Numbered from the stretch's first letter, positions 1 to 9,357 are shown. The stretch is DNA of 64,000 nt from Curtobacterium caseinilyticum (GCF_030363035.1 NZ_JAUCMN010000011.1:1-64000), one strand, 5' to 3'. Notes: generated by a model from the sequence alone, not told the origin. A program made the numbers and translations.

Positions 1-216
1 CGAACGCGCGGGCTTCGTCGGGATCAGTAGACAGGATGCCGTCGGGTCTCTCGCGATGACATTGGAGCTGGCAACCCATGTCCGATAGCCGGTCGTTCAC
101 CGTTCAGCGCCCTTGAGCTTGTATGTTCGCCGTTCGTTGGGTCGCAGATAGCCCGTCCGATTTGATTCTCACCAGGCTGCCTCATACGGACGCCGGTGGA
201 CTCGGAAGCAGAGGCT
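1..216. other. left-edge stretch with no recognisable gene
   Basis: I see no coding frame with convincing start, ribosome binding site and codon use here. It lies downstream of the minus-strand fragment ending at 217. It could be the 3' flank of a gene that continues outside the window. Confidence 0.4.
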
Positions 217-417
217 TCAGCTCGGCAGGTTGTGGCGGAGGTCGTAGCCGGTGTCGGCGAGGAACTGCAGCCGGTCCCGTACTTCTTGCAGCGATGCTGC
301 GTCGTCGGCGTTGCGGTAGTCGGCGCGGAGGAGTGTGTTGGCGGTGAGGAAGCGGTCCGTACGAACCCTGTCGTCGGTCCCGTTGTGAGGTGGAAGGTGC
401 TCCCGCTGTGCGGTTGC
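217..417 (-). pseudogene. C-terminal coding remnant, family unknown
   Basis: Read on the minus strand, this stretch is an open frame of 66 codons ending in TGA at 217-219. It begins right after, and in the same frame as, the TAG stop of the ROK repressor gene (418-420). I see no start codon with a ribosome binding site. The last 30 or so residues (LRADYRNADDA, then LQFLADTGYDLRHNLPS) have the strong third-position GC of a real gene and read like the tail of an enzyme. It is probably a gene whose 5' part was lost by deletion or recombination next to the repressor. I could not name the family. Confidence 0.35.
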
Positions 418-1641
418 CTAGGCAGAGAGCACCGGTCCGTGACCGGGAGCCACCGAACTCTGAAGTACGAGCGCGGCTGCTCCAATCGCTGCGGAGTCGC
501 GCGGATTCGAGGCAATCTCGATGCGGACGCCGTGCGCTCGGCGAGCGAACGAGGCGCGCTCCATGCGTGTTCGAACGGCTTTGGCGTAGAGCGAACCGGC
601 GATCGCGAAGCTGGGCCCCGCTAGTACGACGCTGTCCAGGTCGAACGCATTGCTGAAGGATACGACCGCGGCGGCGAGGCGATCGGCGGAGCGCCCGAGG
701 AGTGCGTCGGCGGCCTCGTGGCCGCCGACTGCAGCACGCGCAAGCCTGTCGAAGTCTTGGCCCGTACTCTCTGCGGTGAATTCCAGATCCAGTCCGAGAA
801 AATCGCACCTGGTGGCAACAGCCTCGGCGAGGACGGCAGCAGGAGCCGCGTAGCGCTCGACACAGCCCGTGTTGCCGCAACTGCAGGCGACGCCTTCAGC
901 ATCAATGGACAGGTGACCGAGTTCAGCCGCGTTCGAGCTCGCTCCGCGGTACAGGGCGCCATCGATGACGACACCCGCACCGATCCCAGTGCCCATGTAG
1001 ACAGTGGCGAACGTGTCGGTTCGCGGAACGCGCCGCGTCCAGAACTCTCCGATGGCGGCGGCGGCGGCGTCGTTGTCGAGGACGACGGGCACCGGCAGGA
1101 GCTCGCCGAGCGTGGCGGCGAGCGGGAAGCCCTCCCATTGGCGGAGAGTCGGGGATCGGAACATCGTGCCGAGTGGTGGCGACAGCGGTCCCGGCACGAC
1201 CACGGCCACGCCTGCGACGCTGTCGATCGGGATCCCGGCCGTGTCCACGAAGACTCGGAATTGCATGGCGAGACGCTCCACGACTTGCTGTGGATCGTCC
1301 AGTGCCGCACCATCGACGAGTTGTCGCGCGACCGTGCCGCCACCGACGCCTGCGGCGACGAAGGTCATCGCCTCGAAACCGAGTTGCACGCCGACCGCGT
1401 AGAGCGCTGTGGGGTTGATCTCGAGGAGTGTGCGAGGTTTCCCGCCCGTGGAAGGTGTCCGTCCGCTTTCGCGGATCACCCCGGAGGCGAGGAGCTGGCG
1501 GACGATGTTCGAGATGGTCGGTTGCGTGAGACCTGTTGCTTGGACGAGTTCGACTCGGCTGACAGGGCCAGCTGACCGGATGATGTCGACGATGAGCGCG
1601 CGGCTGCCGGGTCCCGATGCGACTGTCTCGGATCGTGCCAT
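418..1641 (-). CDS. ROK-family transcriptional repressor (NagC/XylR type)
   Basis: This 407-residue protein has an N-terminal winged helix-turn-helix (about residues 10-60, with SRVELVQATGLTQPTISN) and a C-terminal ROK sugar-binding domain. The ROK zinc motif CSCGNTGCVE is intact. I chose the ATG at 1639-1641 because GAGAGGA lies just upstream and a longer reading adds only non-conserved residues. Known ROK regulators release DNA when they bind a sugar or sugar phosphate. It is divergent from the LacI-like gene at 1741 and next to the mannan genes, so it probably controls that locus in response to mannose or mannobiose. The ligand is inferred. Confidence 0.85.
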   Translation of the reverse strand: MARSETVASGPGSRALIVDIIRSAGPVSRVELVQATGLTQPTISNIVRQLLASGVIRESGRTPSTGGKPRTLLEINPTALYAVGVQLGFEAMTFVAAGVGGGTVARQLVDGAALDDPQQVVERLAMQFRVFVDTAGIPIDSVAGVAVVVPGPLSPPLGTMFRSPTLRQWEGFPLAATLGELLPVPVVLDNDAAAAAIGEFWTRRVPRTDTFATVYMGTGIGAGVVIDGALYRGASSNAAELGHLSIDAEGVACSCGNTGCVERYAAPAAVLAEAVATRCDFLGLDLEFTAESTGQDFDRLARAAVGGHEAADALLGRSADRLAAAVVSFSNAFDLDSVVLAGPSFAIAGSLYAKAVRTRMERASFARRAHGVRIEIASNPRDSAAIGAAALVLQSSVAPGHGPVLSA

Positions 1642-1740
1642 CGGACGTCCTCTCTGCAGCTCGACTACCTGCGGTGCCGACGGGTCCGGCGATGTCACAC
1701 TAGCTGTGCCGCGGACCCGTGCTGACTGGAGGACCACCAG
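1642..1740. promoter_or_regulatory. divergent promoter region between ROK repressor and LacI-like gene
   Basis: These 99 bases separate two divergent starts. Each start has its own ribosome binding site: GAGAGGA for the minus gene, GGAGGA at about 1730 for the plus gene. No clear -35/-10 pair or palindrome could be assigned by eye. Confidence 0.4.
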
Positions 1741-2613
1741 ATGCGAAGCGACGAAGGCCATCCGTCCAAGGGCGACCTCGGTCAGCCGATCGGGCTCACG
1801 CTCGTGCGCGCGAGTGAAATCTACGGCGCGGAGCCCTGGTTCCACGAGTTCACGGCAGGCGTCGACCAGGTTGTTCGACCGCTAGGACACTCGGTGCTCC
1901 TGCGAGTCCTCGGTTCCCGTGCTGACGAGCTTGAATGGCTGCGCGGATGGCAGGACAAGCGAGCCGTCGCCGGTGTGGTGCTCGTCGACCTGATTGAGGA
2001 CGATCCTCGCGTGCAACTGGTTGCCGACGTCGGGATGCCCGCGGTCGCCGTGTCGTCCCCGATGGTGTCAGGCGGACTGCCGACGGTGTGGACCAATGAC
2101 GACGCGGCAATGCGGGCCGCCGTGCGCGCCCTCGCCGGTCTCGGGCACAGCGCACTCGGGCTGGTGGGCGGGCCACCGGAGCTTGCCCACACGATCACCC
2201 GTGCGGCAGCGTTCACCGACGCGTGCGCGGAGCTGCATCTGACGGCGCATCTCGCCTCAGGGGACTACTCGTCCGAGTCGGGAGCCCGCGCCTTCGAAGG
2301 CTTGACAGGGGGAGACACGCCGCCATCGGCCGTCGTGTTCGACAACGACCTGATGGCTCTCGGGGGTCTTGATGCGGCGCGACGATCTGGTCTGCGGGTC
2401 CCGGAAGACGTATCGATCGTCGCATGGGATGACTCGGCGCTGTGCCAACTCTCGACTCCGCCTCTCGCATCGTTGAGCCACGACGTCCAGCGCATCGGGC
2501 GGCTGGTGGGCGAGACGCTGGCGTCCCTACTTCGCGGGCAGCAGCCGCCAGTCGTCGAGGCGCCGGCGATCCGCTTCGTGCAGCGCGAGAGCGTCGGGCG
2601 GCACGGGCGATGA
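1741..2613 (+). CDS. LacI/periplasmic-binding-like sensor protein lacking the HTH domain
   Basis: The 290-residue product matches the effector-binding half of LacI-family repressors. Visible signatures are GHSALGLVGGPPE, AVVFDNDLMALGGLDAAR and the C-terminal VPEDVSIVAWDDSALC with LATLS-like ending. A normal LacI protein is about 340 residues and starts with a helix-turn-helix of about 60 residues; here that region is replaced by a short tail (MRSDEGHPSKGDL). The start is firm: GGAGGA sits 6-10 bases upstream and there is no room for an HTH before the ROK gene. It may be a decayed repressor or a sugar-sensing partner for another regulator. Placed upstream of the mannan importer genes. Confidence 0.75.
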   Translation: MRSDEGHPSKGDLGQPIGLTLVRASEIYGAEPWFHEFTAGVDQVVRPLGHSVLLRVLGSRADELEWLRGWQDKRAVAGVVLVDLIEDDPRVQLVADVGMPAVAVSSPMVSGGLPTVWTNDDAAMRAAVRALAGLGHSALGLVGGPPELAHTITRAAAFTDACAELHLTAHLASGDYSSESGARAFEGLTGGDTPPSAVVFDNDLMALGGLDAARRSGLRVPEDVSIVAWDDSALCQLSTPPLASLSHDVQRIGRLVGETLASLLRGQQPPVVEAPAIRFVQRESVGRHGR

Positions 2614-2797
2614 GTCGCTGACCGCTTCTGACCGGAGGCAGTACCGCTACCTGCCCTCGTTCTCCTCGCTCGAAAACTTTCATCGATTACTAATCTAAGT
2701 CTTGACTTCGACGGCTCTGCCCTGCACGCTGGTGCAACCCGAAGCGCTCGAGCCAGCGACCAGCTCGTGCCGGCGCCAATGAACGAAGGAGTTCGCC
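2614..2797 (+). promoter_or_regulatory. promoter/operator region of the mannan importer operon
   Basis: This gap is unusually AT-rich for the window near 2670-2705. It contains the 11-base palindrome GATTACTAATC at 2685-2695 and GAAAACTTTC at 2672-2681. A -10-like TACTAAT (2688-2694) lies inside the palindrome. ROK regulators bind AT-rich palindromes, so this is the likely operator of the repressor at 418. The assignment is inferred. Confidence 0.45.
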
Positions 2798-4096
2798 ATG
2801 AAGAAGTCCGTGCTCGCCGCGACCGGAGGCATCGTCGTCGCCGCGCTGGCGCTTTCAGGCTGTTCGGCTGGCTCGTCCAACGACGACGGGAAGCCATCAG
2901 GGACCATCACCGTCCTTAGCAACCGCACCGATCTGGTCGACACCACGTTCAAGGACTACGCGGCGCAGTTCGAGAAGAAGTACCCGGGCACGAACGTGAA
3001 GTTCGAGGCCCTCACCGACTACGAGGGTGACGCGAAGATCCGGTTGAGCTCGAAGGACTACGGCGACGCGCTGCTGATCCCGAGCTCGACAGTGACGAAG
3101 GACAAGTACTCGTCCTACTTCGAGCCGCTCGGCAAGACCAGCGACCTGGAGAAGACCTACCGTTTTGCCGGAGACGGGTCCTACGACGGCGAGGTCTACG
3201 GCATTTCGACCTTCGGCTCCGCCATGGGCCTCGTCATCAACAAGACCGTGTGGAAGGACGCCGGGATCACGACCCCGCCGACCACGCAGGACGAGTACCT
3301 CGCCGACCTGAAGGCGATCAAGGACGAGACCGACGCGGTGCCGTACTACACCAACTACAAGGACGGGTGGCCGCTCGCCGGCCTCGAGAACGCCCTCGGC
3401 ACCACGCAGGGCGCTGACGCCCGCATGAAGCTCGCCGCGGACAAGAGCCCCTGGAAAGCGGGTTCTGACCAGTACAACATCGACGACATGCTCTTCAAGA
3501 CCGTGTCGGAAGGGTTGAGCGAGTCGGACCCGACGACGACGAACTGGGAGGAGTCGAAGGATCTCCTCGCGCAGGGGAAGATCGGCACGATGGCGCTCGG
3601 GTCCTGGGCCGTGTCGCAGATGCAGGACGCCGCGAAGAAGGCCGGGAAGTCGGCCGATGAGATCGGCTTCTGGCCGATGCCGTGGCAGACCGACGGCAAG
3701 TTCACGTCGGTCACCACAACGGACAAGCTCCTCGCGGTGAACAAGAACTCGAAGAACAAGGCCACCGCCAAGGCATGGGTGAACTGGTTCATCAACGACT
3801 CCGGCTACGCGAAGAGCCAGGGCGCGATCAGCCCGGTGAAGGCAGACCCGGCACCGTCGACCCTCAAGGACTTCCAGGACATCGGCGTTCAGTACGTCGA
3901 GCTGAACGCGGACCCGAAGGGTGAGGAGTCGCTGCTGACCGATATCGCGAACACCAGCGAGGTCGACATCTTTGGCAACACGTACCGGCAGAAGCTCATC
4001 GACGTCGCCCGCGGCGCCGCCTCCGGGACCGAGGAGTCGTACTTCGCCACGCTGAACAAGCAGTGGGCTGCGGCGAAGACCCAGGTGGATCAGTGA
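2798..4096 (+). CDS. sugar ABC transporter substrate-binding lipoprotein
   Basis: This 432-residue protein has a lipoprotein signal peptide (MKKSVLAATGG..., lipobox LSGC with Cys at about 22). The body is a family-1 extracellular solute-binding protein: an N-terminal beta-rich lobe and a helix-rich C-terminal lobe. It would sit on the outer face of the membrane and hand oligosaccharides to the permeases. The ATG follows GAAGGAG at a good distance. Its stop overlaps the GTG start of the first permease, so the genes are translationally coupled. Beta-mannan oligosaccharides are the likely substrate, judged from the neighbouring beta-mannosidase and mannanases. Confidence 0.9.
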   Translation: MKKSVLAATGGIVVAALALSGCSAGSSNDDGKPSGTITVLSNRTDLVDTTFKDYAAQFEKKYPGTNVKFEALTDYEGDAKIRLSSKDYGDALLIPSSTVTKDKYSSYFEPLGKTSDLEKTYRFAGDGSYDGEVYGISTFGSAMGLVINKTVWKDAGITTPPTTQDEYLADLKAIKDETDAVPYYTNYKDGWPLAGLENALGTTQGADARMKLAADKSPWKAGSDQYNIDDMLFKTVSEGLSESDPTTTNWEESKDLLAQGKIGTMALGSWAVSQMQDAAKKAGKSADEIGFWPMPWQTDGKFTSVTTTDKLLAVNKNSKNKATAKAWVNWFINDSGYAKSQGAISPVKADPAPSTLKDFQDIGVQYVELNADPKGEESLLTDIANTSEVDIFGNTYRQKLIDVARGAASGTEESYFATLNKQWAAAKTQVDQ

Positions 4097-5052
4097 CCCG
4101 TCTCGAACCAGGTGCGGCAGCGCCGGGGCAGGCCACCGGCCTCCCCGGCGCCACCGCACCCCTCATCCCAGGCAAGAAGCGTGCCTTCGGGGGATCGCGC
4201 GTGACACCGTGGCTGTTCCTCGCGATCCCGCTGGCGTTCTTGATCGTGCTCACCTACGTCCCCGTGGTGAACATGCTCTGGTACAGCGTCACCGACTGGG
4301 ACGGCCTTTCCCCGGAGAAGGACTTCGTCGGTGTCAAGAACTTCGTTCAGATCTTCACCCAGCCGGCGATCTTCCAGGTCTTCTTCGTCAGCCTCTACTA
4401 CCTGGTTGGTGCGATCGCGCAGCTCGTCATCGCGCTCTACCTGGCGACGCTGCTGAGCTTCAAGACTCGGTTCTCGAACCTGTTCAAGGGCATCATCTTC
4501 TTCCCCTACCTCATCAACGGGGTCGCGATCGGCCTGGTGTTCCTGTACTTCTTTCGTCCAGGCGGCACCCTCGACGCGCTCCTGGCCGTCGTCGGTGTAC
4601 AGGACACCCCGCAGTGGCTCGGCGACCCGAGCGTGGTCAACCTGTCCCTCGCCGCGTCCAGCGTGTGGCGGTACATGGGGTTGAACTTCGTGCTGTTCCT
4701 CGGCGCGATCCAGTCGGTTCCGGCCGAGCAGTACGAAGCAGCAGACCTCGACGGAGCAACGTCGTTCGACAAGTTCCGCTACATCATCGTGCCGAGCATC
4801 CGACGCATTCTCGGCCTGTCGTTCATCCTCGCGATCGCCGGTGCACTGTCCGCCTTCGAGATGCCGTACGTGATGACCGGCGGCGCCAACGGGTCGGAGA
4901 CGTTCGTCATTCAGACCGTGAACACCGCGTTCAAGTTCTCCAAGGTCGGACTCGCGTCGGCGATGGCCGTCGTCCTGCTCGTCATCGTGCTGGTGATCAC
5001 CGGGATACAGCGGTGGCTGTTCCCCGACGAGAAGAAGGAAGTCGCATCATGA
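4093..5052 (+). CDS. sugar ABC transporter permease (MalF-like)
   Basis: The 319-residue integral membrane protein has six or so hydrophobic segments. It carries the EAA loop that contacts the ATPase (EQYEAADLDGATSFDKFRYI). I prefer the GTG at 4093, which overlaps the TGA of the binding protein; an upstream ATG at 4063 would overlap that gene by 34 bases and adds an unlikely leader. A hydrophilic N-terminus of about 35 residues precedes the first membrane segment. It works with the second permease at 5049 and an ATPase encoded elsewhere (none is in this operon), as is common for actinobacterial sugar importers sharing an MsmK-type ATPase. Confidence 0.88.
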   Translation: MTRLEPGAAAPGQATGLPGATAPLIPGKKRAFGGSRVTPWLFLAIPLAFLIVLTYVPVVNMLWYSVTDWDGLSPEKDFVGVKNFVQIFTQPAIFQVFFVSLYYLVGAIAQLVIALYLATLLSFKTRFSNLFKGIIFFPYLINGVAIGLVFLYFFRPGGTLDALLAVVGVQDTPQWLGDPSVVNLSLAASSVWRYMGLNFVLFLGAIQSVPAEQYEAADLDGATSFDKFRYIIVPSIRRILGLSFILAIAGALSAFEMPYVMTGGANGSETFVIQTVNTAFKFSKVGLASAMAVVLLVIVLVITGIQRWLFPDEKKEVAS

Positions 5053-5903
5053 GCGCACCGTCCGTGACCCGTGGCCGTCTTCTCGCCCGAGCAGGGACTA
5101 CCGGGAAGTACGCCAGCCTCATCATCGCGAGCCTGTGTGCGTTCATCCCGCTCATCACGATCGTGATGCTCGCGTTCAAGACGGACCGCGAGTATCGATC
5201 GACGACACCGCTGACGCCGCCGTCGAACTGGCTGAACTTCAGCAACTTCGTCACCGCGTTCACCCAGGGCGGGATGGTGCAGGGCTTCATCAACACCGGC
5301 ATCATCCTGCTGGTGTCGGTCACCGGCACGATCCTGATCGGGACGATGGCGGCGTATGCCATCGACCGGTTCCGGTTCCGCGGCAGGAAGCTCGTCTTCG
5401 GCGGGTTCCTCCTGGCGACTCTCGTGCCGTCCGTCACGACACAGGTCGCGACGTTCCAGGTCATCAACGCACTCGAGCTGTTCAACACCCGAGGCGCCGC
5501 GATCGTGCTGTTCATGGGCACTGACATCGTCGCGATTTACATCTTCCTGCAGTTCATGCAGTCGATCCCGGTCTCCCTCGACGAGGCAGCCATGCTCGAC
5601 GGTGCCAACCGGTTCACCGTGTACTGGCGGATCATCCTGCCGCTGCTGCGGCCGGCGATCGCGACCGTGATCATCATCAAGGGCATCGCCGTCTACAACG
5701 AGTTCTACATCCCCTTCCTCTACATGCCGTCGCAGGACCTCGGCGTCATCTCGACGTCGCTCTTCCGGTTCATGGGGCCGTTCGGCGCGCAATGGGAAGT
5801 CATCGCCGCCGGCACGCTGCTGGTCATCATCCCCACGCTGATCGTCTTCCTCTTCCTCCAGCGACACATCTACAACGGCCTCACGGCAGGAGCAACCAAG
5901 TGA
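5049..5903 (+). CDS. sugar ABC transporter permease (MalG-like)
   Basis: This is a 284-residue membrane protein with six predicted transmembrane helices and the EAA motif DEAAMLDGANRFTVYWRI near residue 180. The ATG at 5049 overlaps the stop of the previous permease (ATGA). Its own stop overlaps the GTG of the beta-mannosidase gene. The tight coupling argues for a single transcript from the binding protein through the kinase at 8389. Confidence 0.88.
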   Translation: MSAPSVTRGRLLARAGTTGKYASLIIASLCAFIPLITIVMLAFKTDREYRSTTPLTPPSNWLNFSNFVTAFTQGGMVQGFINTGIILLVSVTGTILIGTMAAYAIDRFRFRGRKLVFGGFLLATLVPSVTTQVATFQVINALELFNTRGAAIVLFMGTDIVAIYIFLQFMQSIPVSLDEAAMLDGANRFTVYWRIILPLLRPAIATVIIIKGIAVYNEFYIPFLYMPSQDLGVISTSLFRFMGPFGAQWEVIAAGTLLVIIPTLIVFLFLQRHIYNGLTAGATK

Positions 5904-8386
5904 GCACCACCGCCCCCAGCACCACCACCGAGACCCGGCGCACCCTCCACGACGGATGGACGCTCCGAGCCACTAGCGGTGACACCCCGGTCGACGTTGC
6001 GCTGCGATCCATCCCCGCAACCGTGCCCGGCCTCGTGCACACCGACCTGCTCGCCGCCGGGCTCATCCCCGACCCGTACCTGGACCGCAACGAGCAGAAG
6101 GTCACCTGGATCGGTGAGACGGATTGGGAGTACCGCACCACCTTCACGTGGGAGCCCGACGGGCACGACCACCACGACCTTGTCTTCGAGGGCCTCGACA
6201 CCGTCGCCACGATCACCCTGAACGGCCGCGGGCTTGCCCGCACCTTCAACCAGCACCGCACCTACCGACTCGCAGCTCACGACGTCCTTGTCGCCGGCAC
6301 CAACGAACTCGTCGTGCACTTCGCCTCCCCGGTCGCGTACGCCGACCAGGCGAGTCTCGACATCGGCTACCGGCCCCACACCTACTTCCACCCGTTCAAC
6401 GCGATCCGGAAGGCCGCCTGCAACTTCGGTTGGGACTGGGGTCTCGACGCTGCATCCTCCGGCATCTTCAAGCCCGTGACGTTGCACGCCTGGTCAGGCG
6501 CCCGCATCGAGTCAGTCCGGCCCACCGTCACCACGGACGGAACCGCCGGCCACGTCGAGGTGGCGCTCGCGCTGCAGAACGCCGAGAACGCGGCTCCCGT
6601 GACCGCGACGGGCACCCTCACCGCCCCTGACGGCGCAGAACACACCGTCGACGCCGTCATCGACGGCGCCACCGGCACACTCATCCTCGATGTCGACGAG
6701 GTCGAGCTCTGGTGGCCGCGGGGCTACGGCGACGCCGTCCTCTACGGCCTGTCCGTGACCATCGCCGACGAGAGCGGCGTCCTCGCCACCTGGCAGAAGC
6801 GGATCGGCTTCCGGACCGCCGTCGTGGAGCTCCTGCCCGACAGCGACGGCACGAGCTTCCGCGTCGTCGTCAACGACGAGCCCGTCTGGGTGCGGGGCGC
6901 GAACTGGATCCCTGACGACGCGTTCGTGACCCGTGTCACGCGAGACCGGGTCGCAGCACGCCTGGACCAGGCGGAGTTCGCGAACATGAACCTGTTGCGC
7001 GTCTGGGGCGGCGGGTACTACGAGTCGGACGACTTCTACGACCTCTGCGACGAACGCGGCATCCTCACCTGGCAGGACTTCCTGTTCGCCTGCGCCTCCT
7101 ACGCCGAGGAAGAGCCGCTGCGCGGCGAGGTCGAGGCCGAGGTGCGCGACAACGTCACCCGGATCATGTCCCACCCGAGCCTCGTGCTCTGGAACGGCAA
7201 CAACGAGAACATCTGGGGCTTCGAGGAATGGGGCTGGGAGAAGCGCGTCCAGGGCCGCACCTGGGGCCTGGGGTACTACCTCGACCTGCTGCCGCGCTTG
7301 GCCGCCGAACTCGACCCGCAACGCTCCTACACGCCGGCGAGCCCCTGGTCCGGCGACGTCGACCGGCCGGCGAACGAGATCGACCACGGCTCGGTGCACC
7401 TCTGGGAGCTGTGGAACCGGGTCGACTACCCGCACTACCGCGACACCGTCCCGCGCTTCGTCGCGGAGTTCGGCTGGCAGGGCCCAGCGACCTGGTCCAC
7501 GATCAACCAGTCGATCTCGGACTCGCCGCTCACCCCGGAATCGCCCGGCATGATCTGGCACCAGAAGGCGCAGGACGGCAACGACAAGCTCACCGACGGG
7601 CTCGTGGCGCACCTGCCGCTGCCGGACCACACCGAGGACTGGCACTGGGCGATGTCGCTGAACCAGGCCAACGCGGTGGCGTTCGCGATCGAGCACTGGC
7701 GGTCCTGGTCCCCGAAGAACATGGGCTCGATCGTCTGGCAGCTCAACGACTGCTGGCCCGTCACATCCTGGGCCGCAGTCGACGGGTACGGCCGCGCGAA
7801 GCCGCTGCTCTACGCCCTCAAGCACGTCTACGCCGACCGCCTCATCACCATCCAGCCGCGCGGCGGCGACCTCGTGACAGCGGTCGTGAACGACTCGTCG
7901 GCAGCATGGGACGGCGACGTCGTCCTCCGCCGTCTCGGCTACGACGGCACCGAGCTCGCAGCCACGACCATCACAGTGTCGCTCGCTCCCCGCAGCACCC
8001 AGACGGTCGCTGTGCCGGCGGACCTCGCAGCGTTCACTGACCCGGCGAGCGAGGTGCTCGTCGCGATGCTCGGCGACGAGCGAGGCTTCTGGTTCCCGGT
8101 GGAGCAGCGCGATTCGGCGTTGCCTGCTGCGGACTTCCGGACGGAGGTATCCGCGACCGACGGCGGGTACGACGTCGCAGTGACCGCAACGTCGCTCGTC
8201 CGCGATCTCGCGCTCCTGGTCGACAAGGTCGATGTGGACGCAACGGTCGACGACATGATGGTGACGCTTCTGCCGGGCGAGACGGTCACGTTCCACGTGA
8301 CGACGACGAAGACACTCGCACCGGAGGAGCTCACCTCGAGCAGTGTCCTCCGCACGTCGAACCAGCTCGTCACCGACTGGTCGTAG
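5900..8386 (+). CDS. beta-mannosidase, glycoside hydrolase family 2
   Basis: The 828-residue enzyme has the GH2 order: a jelly-roll domain, an immunoglobulin-like domain, a TIM barrel and C-terminal beta domains. The acid/base Glu is in LWNGNNENIWG (about residue 436) and the nucleophile Glu in FVAEFGWQG (about residue 523). No signal peptide is seen, so it acts in the cytoplasm. Beta-mannosidases of this type release mannose from the non-reducing end of manno-oligosaccharides. The GTG start overlaps the permease stop (GTGA). It is followed after two bases by a ROK kinase, fitting import, trimming and phosphorylation of mannose. Confidence 0.9.
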   Translation: MSTTAPSTTTETRRTLHDGWTLRATSGDTPVDVALRSIPATVPGLVHTDLLAAGLIPDPYLDRNEQKVTWIGETDWEYRTTFTWEPDGHDHHDLVFEGLDTVATITLNGRGLARTFNQHRTYRLAAHDVLVAGTNELVVHFASPVAYADQASLDIGYRPHTYFHPFNAIRKAACNFGWDWGLDAASSGIFKPVTLHAWSGARIESVRPTVTTDGTAGHVEVALALQNAENAAPVTATGTLTAPDGAEHTVDAVIDGATGTLILDVDEVELWWPRGYGDAVLYGLSVTIADESGVLATWQKRIGFRTAVVELLPDSDGTSFRVVVNDEPVWVRGANWIPDDAFVTRVTRDRVAARLDQAEFANMNLLRVWGGGYYESDDFYDLCDERGILTWQDFLFACASYAEEEPLRGEVEAEVRDNVTRIMSHPSLVLWNGNNENIWGFEEWGWEKRVQGRTWGLGYYLDLLPRLAAELDPQRSYTPASPWSGDVDRPANEIDHGSVHLWELWNRVDYPHYRDTVPRFVAEFGWQGPATWSTINQSISDSPLTPESPGMIWHQKAQDGNDKLTDGLVAHLPLPDHTEDWHWAMSLNQANAVAFAIEHWRSWSPKNMGSIVWQLNDCWPVTSWAAVDGYGRAKPLLYALKHVYADRLITIQPRGGDLVTAVVNDSSAAWDGDVVLRRLGYDGTELAATTITVSLAPRSTQTVAVPADLAAFTDPASEVLVAMLGDERGFWFPVEQRDSALPAADFRTEVSATDGGYDVAVTATSLVRDLALLVDKVDVDATVDDMMVTLLPGETVTFHVTTTKTLAPEELTSSSVLRTSNQLVTDWS

Positions 8387-8388
8387 CC

Positions 8389-9357
8389 GTGACGTCGCTC
8401 GCACTCGCTGTCGATCTCGGCGGCACCAAGATCGAGACTGCGCTCGTCGACGCGAGCGGCGCCATCATCGCCGGAAGCCGTCATCGCGCCCCGACTGGTC
8501 GCGCTGCACGGCGTGAGGACCTCGCCGCGACGGTGTCCCAGACGGTCCGGCAGACACTCGCAGCGGTCCCTGCCGACTCGACGCTCGCCGGTGCGGGCAT
8601 CGGGTCGGCAGGGCCGATCACACTCGACACCGGACAGATCAGCCCGAAGAACCTGCCCGCGTTGGCGGACTTCGACCTCCGCGGGGCGGTCGCACGTGAA
8701 CTGGGGGGCCTGCCAGTCCAGCTGCGACTGGACGGCACGTGCATCGCCCTCGCCGAGCACTGGTGCGGCGCCGCAGTCGGCGTCGAGAACTCGATGTCGA
8801 TGGTTGTCTCCACCGGCGTCGGCGGCGGGCTGATCCTCGGCGGGACACTCGTGTCCGGCCGCAGCGGCAACGCCGGCCACATCGGCCAGATCCACGTCGC
8901 CGGCTTCGGCGGCGATCCAGCCGATGCCGACTCCACCACCCTCGAGGCAGTCGCTTCGGGAACCAGCGCCGTCGCCTGGGCGCAGAAGCAGGGATGGTCG
9001 GGGACCTCGGGGGAGGACCTCGCTGCGTCCTGCGCGGCCGGCGACACGGTCGCCTGGCGGGCGGTGCGCCGCTCCGCGGACGCTGTCGGCCAGGCGATTG
9101 CGAGCACGACGACGCTGCTTGACCTCGACGTCGTCGCGATCGGCGGCGGCTTCGCCTCCGTGGTACCCGACTACGTCGACCTCGTCCGTGCCGCAGCCCG
9201 GCGCGCGACGGTCTTCACCTACGCCACCGCGGTGCAGATCCGCCCCGCGCTCCTGGGATCAACTGCACCGCTCCTTGGCGCTGCAGCCCTCATCCACCGC
9301 CCCGACATGACCAGCCCCGCCCGACCGCGAACCGATCACCTCGTCAGCACCCGCTGA
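8389..9357 (+). CDS. ROK-family sugar kinase (putative mannose/glucose kinase)
   Basis: The 322-residue protein opens with the ATP-binding signature LAVDLGGTKIETALVD. It has the ROK phosphate-2 region STGVGGGLILGG and the adenosine region VVAIGGGFASVV. The catalytic Asp appears as LRLDGTCIALAEHW (Asp near 115) instead of the common NDA. The usual zinc motif CxCGxxGCxE after GHIGQIHV is missing; the loop reads GGDPADADSTTLEAVASGTS. There is no HTH, so it is an enzyme rather than a repressor. GTG start two bases after the mannosidase stop. Probably phosphorylates mannose released by the GH2 enzyme. Confidence 0.82.
   Translation: MTSLALAVDLGGTKIETALVDASGAIIAGSRHRAPTGRAARREDLAATVSQTVRQTLAAVPADSTLAGAGIGSAGPITLDTGQISPKNLPALADFDLRGAVARELGGLPVQLRLDGTCIALAEHWCGAAVGVENSMSMVVSTGVGGGLILGGTLVSGRSGNAGHIGQIHVAGFGGDPADADSTTLEAVASGTSAVAWAQKQGWSGTSGEDLAASCAAGDTVAWRAVRRSADAVGQAIASTTTLLDLDVVAIGGGFASVVPDYVDLVRAAARRATVFTYATAVQIRPALLGSTAPLLGAAALIHRPDMTSPARPRTDHLVSTR

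Noticed and set aside
4063..4092. ATG at 4063 as start of the first mannan permease
   Set aside because: It overlaps the binding-protein gene by 34 bases, lacks a ribosome site and adds residues unlike the family. GTG at 4093 overlaps the stop in the same way as its neighbours.
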